Assembly (NCBI GenBank): GCA_947462945.1
Contig: CANHTE010000022.1
Location: 1-9,331, forward strand
DNA length: 9,331 nucleotides
From: Acetobacteraceae bacterium
GTDB taxonomy: Bacteria; Pseudomonadota; Alphaproteobacteria; Acetobacterales; Acetobacteraceae
Direction: 5' to 3'
A program made the translations under genes and the position numbers. Shown one piece after another: positions 5,549-9,331 of this stretch (position 1 is its first letter; every line of letters begins with the position of its first letter). The notes below the pieces were generated by a model. That model saw only the letters and a list, made by a program, of their open reading frames with translations. It was not told the DNA's origin and ran no database searches.

Positions 5549-6973
5549 TTATGTTTCTTCTTCATCCGCCACCCCGTCCTCAATCCCCAAAACAGCCCCC
5601 GACTGATCCCCAGGCAGCGCCTCGATCGTCCTGAGCTTGCGCGTGATCTGCCTCGTGCGGCTCTGTGCTTCGCCGATGGTCTTGGTGACGGTGCCCACCT
5701 GCTTGCCCAGCTTGTCCAGCACATCCGCCATCTTGCCCATCTCGCCCTTCGTCGCCGAGAGCAATTCGCGCACGGATTCGGCGTTCTTCGACAGCGCCAG
5801 CGTGACATGTCCCAGCTGGATCGTGCGCAGCAGCGCCGGCAGCAGCGAGGGCCCGAGGATCAGCACGCGGTGGTTCCGGCCGATATCGTCAATCAGCCCG
5901 GGGATGCGCGCGACCTCGGCGTAGAGACCCTCAGTCGGCAGATACATCACGCCGAACTCCACCGTGCGCGGCGGGAGGATGTATTTCTCCGCGATCTTCT
6001 TCGCCTCGCCACGAATGCGGATTTCCAGCGCCTTGCGCGCGGTGGCCTCGGCGATGGGGTCGGCGGCTTCCCAGGCGTTCAGCAGGCGCTCGTAATCCTC
6101 GATGGGGAATTTCGCATCCACCGGCAGCAGCACGCGCGCCTCGCCCGTGGTGGGCATCACCACGGCGAATTCCACGGAATCCGCGCTGTTCTCGCGCAGG
6201 CGGACATTCACCTCGTAGCTGCCCTCGGGGAGGATATCGTCCAGCAGGGCCTTCACCTGCGTCTCACCCCAGCCGCCGCGCGTCTTCACATTGCCGAAGA
6301 GGCGCTTGATGTCGCCGATCTGGCCGGTCACGGCCTGGATTTCGCCCATCGCCTTCTGCACGGCGGTGAACTGGTCAATCACGCGGGCGAAGCTCTCATT
6401 CATCTGCTTCTCAACCGCGCCGGCCAGTTGTTCGTTCACGGATTTCTGGATCTCGGCCAGGCGCTTTTCGCTGTTCTCGCGCATCTCGGTGAGTTTCTTG
6501 TCGAGCACCTCGCGCGAGCGCGCTGTCTCGGTGCTCATGGCTTCCTGCGTGGCCTTGGCATCGGCGGTGAGGCGTTCGAGAAGAGATTTTTCCGTATTTG
6601 CCAGCGATTCCGCCTGCTTCAGCATGCCGGCGGAGAGCCCCTCCTGGGTCGCCTTCGCCTCGGCGGCGAAGCGCTCCAGCAGGGATTTCTCCATGGCGGC
6701 GAGGGCCTCGGTCTGCTTCAGCAGGGCTGCATTCAGCAGCTTCGCCTGCTCCACGGCAAAGCCCTGGACCACGGCGCCGAGGGCGGCCTCGCTCGCAGTC
6801 AGCGCCGCCTTCACCTCGCCCGTCAGTGCGCCCAGCCGCTCGCCCTGGCGCTCCTGCGCGGCTTGCAGCAGAGGCAGGGTCGGGTCGCTTACGGGTTTCC
6901 GGGTGAGGAGAACGGCCAGCACCGCAAGAAGCAGAAGAAGGGCAATGCCCAGCAGCGCAGCTTCCAATGTCAC
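5549..6973 (-). CDS. rmuC: DNA recombination protein RmuC
   Basis: RmuC-family protein, 474 aa, of the usual length. The family carries a restriction-endonuclease-like fold and limits recombination at inverted repeats and DNA rearrangements. Residues 5-23 form one membrane helix, an N-terminal anchor. A long alanine/glutamate-rich coiled coil follows (about 36-215), then the conserved domain: NVKTRGGWGETQVKALLDDI (228-247), LLPVDAKFPIEDYERLLNAW (282-301) with the Asp/Lys pair D286 and K288 typical of nuclease-fold cores, and TVEFGVMYLPTEGLYAEV (337-354) and VLILGPSLLPALL (370-382). The coiled coil contains a 33-residue tandem duplication (85-117 and 118-150). The GTG start has only a weak AGGGG-like site 10 nt upstream; a TTG two codons later is possible. 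It has a 187-nt leader after the racemase-like gene and may have its own promoter. The hairpin repeat lies at its 3' end. Confidence 0.94.
   Translation of the reverse strand: MTLEAALLGIALLLLLAVLAVLLTRKPVSDPTLPLLQAAQERQGERLGALTGEVKAALTASEAALGAVVQGFAVEQAKLLNAALLKQTEALAAMEKSLLERFAAEAKATQEGLSAGMLKQAESLANTEKSLLERLTADAKATQEAMSTETARSREVLDKKLTEMRENSEKRLAEIQKSVNEQLAGAVEKQMNESFARVIDQFTAVQKAMGEIQAVTGQIGDIKRLFGNVKTRGGWGETQVKALLDDILPEGSYEVNVRLRENSADSVEFAVVMPTTGEARVLLPVDAKFPIEDYERLLNAWEAADPIAEATARKALEIRIRGEAKKIAEKYILPPRTVEFGVMYLPTEGLYAEVARIPGLIDDIGRNHRVLILGPSLLPALLRTIQLGHVTLALSKNAESVRELLSATKGEMGKMADVLDKLGKQVGTVTKTIGEAQSRTRQITRKLRTIEALPGDQSGAVLGIEDGVADEEET
6524..6721 (-). repeat. In-frame tandem duplication inside rmuC (2 x 99 nt)
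   Basis: Two adjacent 99-nt units, 6623-6721 (residues 85-117) and 6524-6622 (residues 118-150), encode 33-residue segments identical at 21 of 33 positions. Shared blocks are LKQ, EKSLLER and AKATQE. The DNA has diverged more than the protein, so the duplication is not recent. Thirty-three residues equals three 11-residue hendecads, which keeps coiled-coil phase. Confidence 0.85.
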
Positions 6974-7160
6974 GAATCACGCCCCTGTTGAGTCAGGCTC
7001 CATGCATGCCATCCCGGCCACCTCACCCACAAGCGGAGAGCACCGGCTTCAAACCCCTTCGCTGAAGAATGACCGGGATAGCCATGATGGGCGGCCGGTC
7101 AAATGGGCGGGGTCTGGGGCCAATGGCCCCAGCCGCCGGAGGCGCCCTTGAAGCGGCGTG
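6974..7160 (-). promoter_or_regulatory. Leader between the racemase-like gene and rmuC
   Basis: This is the longest non-coding gap in the minus-strand gene row. The part next to the racemase-like stop holds repeat copy B. The remaining 130 nt or so before rmuC could carry a promoter: TTGAAG on the minus strand near 7048-7053 is a possible -35, but no good -10 follows. A 7-bp inverted pair (ATCCCGG at 7011-7017 and CCGGGAT at 7073-7079, 55 nt apart) was seen; its meaning is unclear. Confidence 0.3.
7109..7143 (-). repeat. Dispersed hairpin repeat, copy B
   Basis: The second copy of the 35-nt element lies 17 nt beyond the racemase-like stop codon, in the same orientation relative to its gene as copy A is to rmuC. 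Plus-strand 7114-7121 CTGGGGCC pairs perfectly with 7125-7132 GGCCCCAG around an AAT loop. It differs from copy A at six positions: two in the loop and four that make two compensated base-pair swaps. The flanks GGGGTC and GCCGCCGGAGGC are unchanged. Confidence 0.75.
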
Positions 7161-7829
7161 TCAGTCCAGCGCGGCGCGGGCGATGGCGGCGGCGTGAATG
7201 CCGGCGCAATCCAGCAGCGGGAAGGGCGCCTGCCCGCCCGGAAAGGCGAGGGCGAGATCAGTGCCGCCGAGCATGATGGCCTCGGCGCCTTGCGCCATCA
7301 GGGCATGGCCAGCCTGGAGGAAGATGTCGCGCTCGGCTTCGGTCACCGCGCCACGGCTGGCCATGTCCATATAGGCGGTATGGACCTGCGCCTGCATCTC
7401 GCCCTCCGGCGCCAGAACTTCGGTACCGGGCAGGGCGCCATAGAAGCGCGTCCGCATCGGGATGTTGTTGCCGATGATCCCGAGGCGGCGATGGCCGGCC
7501 GCTTTCACCGCGTTGTTCACCTCGGTCAGGATGCTGATAACGGGCAGCGGTGACACCGCCCGGAAGGCATCCAGGCAAAAATGACCCGCGATCGAGGTGA
7601 TGGCGACCGCCTCCGCCCCCGCGGCCTTCAGACCTTCCGTGAGGCGCAGATAGACTGCCGCCTGGGCCTGCGTATCCGCGGCGCCCAGGTTGCGCCGCAA
7701 GGTGGGCAGATCGGCATGCGCCATGGTGAGGTCGAGGGTCGCACCCCGCGCCTCGGCGATGGTGATGATGGTTCGGTAGTAGAAATCCGTCGCGGCCGGC
7801 CCGATGCCGACGATCATCCCAACATGCAT
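7161..7829 (-). CDS. Asp/Glu racemase-fold protein lacking both canonical cysteines
   Basis: Protein of the aspartate/glutamate racemase (and related Asp/Glu/hydantoin racemase) superfamily, 222 aa, normal length, probably cytoplasmic. Markers are the N-terminal [17 protein letters not shown] (5-21), THE MAHAD segment (36-40), the motif around [12 protein letters not shown] (73-84), RRLGIIGNN (114-122), [17 protein letters not shown] (180-196) and a C-terminal [12 protein letters not shown] (206-217). Proton-abstracting cysteines are normally found as CNT and GCTE. Here the positions read S79 and G189, and the only cysteines are C85 and C208. Racemization by the usual two-thiol chemistry is therefore doubtful; a different isomerase, decarboxylase or lyase role is possible. 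The chosen ATG has GAGGAG 6 nt upstream; an in-frame start at 7931 would overlap purH and add 34 unrelated residues. The 10-nt gap to purH suggests coupling. Confidence 0.82.
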   Translation of the reverse strand: MHVGMIVGIGPAATDFYYRTIITIAEARGATLDLTMAHADLPTLRRNLGAADTQAQAAVYLRLTEGLKAAGAEAVAITSIAGHFCLDAFRAVSPLPVISILTEVNNAVKAAGHRRLGIIGNNIPMRTRFYGALPGTEVLAPEGEMQAQVHTAYMDMASRGAVTEAERDIFLQAGHALMAQGAEAIMLGGTDLALAFPGGQAPFPLLDCAGIHAAAIARAALD

Positions 7830-7835
7830 GGCACG

Positions 7836-7841
7836 CTCCTC
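7836..7841 (-). promoter_or_regulatory. Shine-Dalgarno overlapping the purH stop codon
   Basis: On the minus strand TGAGGAG contains both the purH stop (TGA at 7842-7840) and a GAGGAG ribosome site, 6 nt before the ATG at 7829. It fixes the start of the racemase-like gene and indicates that its translation is coupled to the end of purH. Confidence 0.8.
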
Positions 7842-9331
7842 AATGGCGGAAGTGGCGCATGCCGGTGAAGACCATGGCGAGGCCGGCAGCATCGGCGGCG
7901 GCGATGACTTCGGCATCGCGCATCGAGCCACCCGGCTGGATCACGGCCGTCACACCGGCAGCAGCGGCGGTCTCCAGCCCATCGGCGAAGGGAAAGAAAG
8001 CATCGGAGGCGACCACGCTGCCCACGGCCAGCGGCTGGTCCAGGCCGGCGGCCTTGGCGGCGGCTTCGGATTTCCAGGCGGCGATGCGGCTGCTCTCCAC
8101 GCGGTTCATCTGCCCCGCACCGATGCCCACGGTGGCCAGGTTCTTGGCGTAGATGATGGCGTTGGACTTCACATGCTTGCAAACGCGGAAGGCAAAGAGC
8201 AGGTCCGCCATCTCGGCCGCACTCGGCGCGCGCTTCGTGACCACACGGAGTTCGCTCTCCGTCACGCGCCCAGCATCGCGCGACTGCGCGAGAAATCCGC
8301 CGGCGACGCTGCGGAAGGTCATCCCCGGCGCGGCGGGATCGGGCATGCCGCCGGTCAGCAGCAGGCGCAGATTCTTCTTGCGGGCGAAGATGGCGCGCGC
8401 TGCGTCGTCGGCATCGGGCGCGATCACCACCTCGGTGAAGATGGCGGTGATTTTTTCCGCCGCCGCCGCGTCCAGAACCCGGTTCGCGGCGACGATGCCA
8501 CCAAAGGCCGAGACCGGATCACACAGCAGCGCACGGTCCCAGGCGCTCGCCAGATCCTCCGCGATGGCGATGCCGCAGGGATTGGCGTGTTTCACGATGA
8601 CGATGGCGGGCGCGTCGAACTCCGCGCAGGCCTCATAGGCGGCGTCGGTGTCGTTCAGATTGTTGTAGGAGAGCTCCTTGCCCTGCACCTGCTTCGCGGT
8701 AGCGATCCCGGGCCGCGCGCTGCCATCGAGGTAGAAGCCGGCCTTCTGGTGTGGGTTTTCGCCATAGCGCAGCGTCTGCGCGAGTTGTCCGGCGAAAGCG
8801 AGGCGCGGCGGGAAATCCTGGCCGAGCTGACCGGCAAACCACGTGGAAATCGCGGCATCATAGGCGGCGGTGCGGGCATAGGCGGCGGCGGCCAATTCGC
8901 GGCGGAGTTCGGCCGAGGTGCCGCCCGTGGCCTCGATCTCGGCGGTGATGCGCGCCAGATGCGCGGGCTCGGTCACCACCACCACATGGGCGTGGTTCTT
9001 GGCGGCGCTGCGGATCATCGCGGGGCCGCCGATGTCGATATTCTCGATGCAATCCTCGAAGGCGGCGCCCTTCACAACCGTCGCCTCGAAGGGGTAGAGG
9101 TTCACCGCGACGAGGTCGATCGGCGCGATGGCATGCTCTGCCATCTGCGCCAGATGCGCCGCGTCATCGCGCCGGCCGAGGATGCCGCCATGCACCTGCG
9201 GCACCAGCGTCTTCACGCGGCCATCCAGGATTTCCGGGAAGCCCGTATGTTCGCTCACATCCTTCACCGGAATGCCGGCCGCGCGGATCGCCTGCGCCGT
9301 GCCGCCGGTGGAGAGGATTTCCGCCCCCCGA
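7840..9331 (-). CDS. purH: Bifunctional AICAR transformylase / IMP cyclohydrolase (5' end outside window)
   Basis: PurH catalyses the last two steps of de novo purine synthesis: formylation of AICAR by 10-formyl-tetrahydrofolate, then ring closure to IMP. About 496 codons to the TGA stop are present; the family is about 520 aa, so roughly the first 30 residues lie beyond the right edge. The partial frame continues upstream of 9267 as [17 protein letters not shown], part of the N-terminal MGS-like cyclohydrolase domain, so the GTG at 9267 is internal. Then come [23 protein letters not shown] and [14 protein letters not shown]. The transformylase domain shows [13 protein letters not shown], the catalytic Lys-His motif, then [44 protein letters not shown] and the C-terminal [18 protein letters not shown]. 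Where most homologues read TLHPKVHGG this reads TLVPQVHGG. It leads directly into the racemase-like gene. Confidence 0.97.
   Translation of the reverse strand, partial: RGAEILSTGGTAQAIRAAGIPVKDVSEHTGFPEILDGRVKTLVPQVHGGILGRRDDAAHLAQMAEHAIAPIDLVAVNLYPFEATVVKGAAFEDCIENIDIGGPAMIRSAAKNHAHVVVVTEPAHLARITAEIEATGGTSAELRRELAAAAYARTAAYDAAISTWFAGQLGQDFPPRLAFAGQLAQTLRYGENPHQKAGFYLDGSARPGIATAKQVQGKELSYNNLNDTDAAYEACAEFDAPAIVIVKHANPCGIAIAEDLASAWDRALLCDPVSAFGGIVAANRVLDAAAAEKITAIFTEVVIAPDADDAARAIFARKKNLRLLLTGGMPDPAAPGMTFRSVAGGFLAQSRDAGRVTESELRVVTKRAPSAAEMADLLFAFRVCKHVKSNAIIYAKNLATVGIGAGQMNRVESSRIAAWKSEAAAKAAGLDQPLAVGSVVASDAFFPFADGLETAAAAGVTAVIQPGGSMRDAEVIAAADAAGLAMVFTGMRHFRH

Noticed and set aside
5084..6991. 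Long plus-strand open frame (635 codons) opposite rmuC and the transporter start
   Set aside because: It is antisense to two firmly identified genes, is rich in Arg, Gln, His and Gly without any fold-like pattern, and is explained by GC-biased third positions that suppress stops on the opposite strand.
7011..7079. Inverted ATCCCGG/CCGGGAT pair upstream of rmuC as an operator
   Set aside because: Only 7 bp with a 55-nt spacer in GC-rich DNA; too likely by chance to call a regulatory site.
7830..7931. 34-residue N-terminal extension of the racemase-like protein
   Set aside because: It overlaps the end of purH, does not resemble the family, and the internal ATG at 7829 has a strong, well-spaced ribosome site.
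9265..9267. GTG at 9267 as the start of purH
   Set aside because: The frame stays open to the window edge and encodes typical PurH sequence ([10 protein letters not shown]), so this is an internal valine and the gene is cut by the window.

Overview
The window is GC-rich, densely coding DNA from an alphaproteobacterium. Acetobacteraceae of the Roseomonas type is the best guess, because of the GC-biased codon use, the orphan Bug/TctC-type binding protein and the overall protein flavour. That assignment is inference from sequence character, not from a search. No rRNA, tRNA, transposase, integrase, phage gene or CRISPR array was seen, so this looks like ordinary chromosome rather than a mobile island.

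Layout, left to right. A periplasmic solute-binding protein of the tripartite-tricarboxylate (Bug) type lies on the minus strand (63-1028). It diverges from the only plus-strand gene, a small secreted aspzincin (M35-type) zinc metallopeptidase (1131-1748). Everything else is on the minus strand and is read right to left: purH (entering from beyond the right edge, stop at 7840), an Asp/Glu-racemase-fold protein (7161-7829), rmuC (5549-6973), a CNT/NupC-type nucleoside transporter (4208-5473), a class III aminotransferase (2826-4169) and a SAM-dependent methyltransferase with a DUF4214-like N-terminus (1859-2857).

The minus-strand genes are tightly packed. The racemase-like gene starts 10 nt after the purH stop, with its Shine-Dalgarno overlapping that stop. 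The aminotransferase starts 38 nt after the transporter. The methyltransferase probably overlaps the aminotransferase end. Transporter, aminotransferase and methyltransferase therefore look like one transcription unit, but their combined substrate cannot be read from sequence. PurH (last two steps of IMP synthesis) and a nucleoside-type transporter give a loose purine/nucleoside theme; rmuC is a DNA-maintenance gene.

The most interesting non-coding signal is a pair of matching 35-nt elements (5512-5546 and 7109-7143), each just 3' of a minus-strand gene. Each forms a perfect 8-bp stem with a 3-nt loop, and all six differences between them are either loop changes or two complete compensatory base-pair swaps. 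Copy A also has a 17-nt near-perfect inverted match overlapping the start of the transporter gene, so two mutually exclusive RNA structures are possible there. At protein level, the racemase-fold protein lacks both canonical catalytic cysteines, the transporter lacks the usual Gln-Thr/Ser base-reading pair while keeping the ribose-side residues, and RmuC carries a 33-residue tandem duplication in its coiled coil. I see no convincing new multi-gene defence or mobile system.
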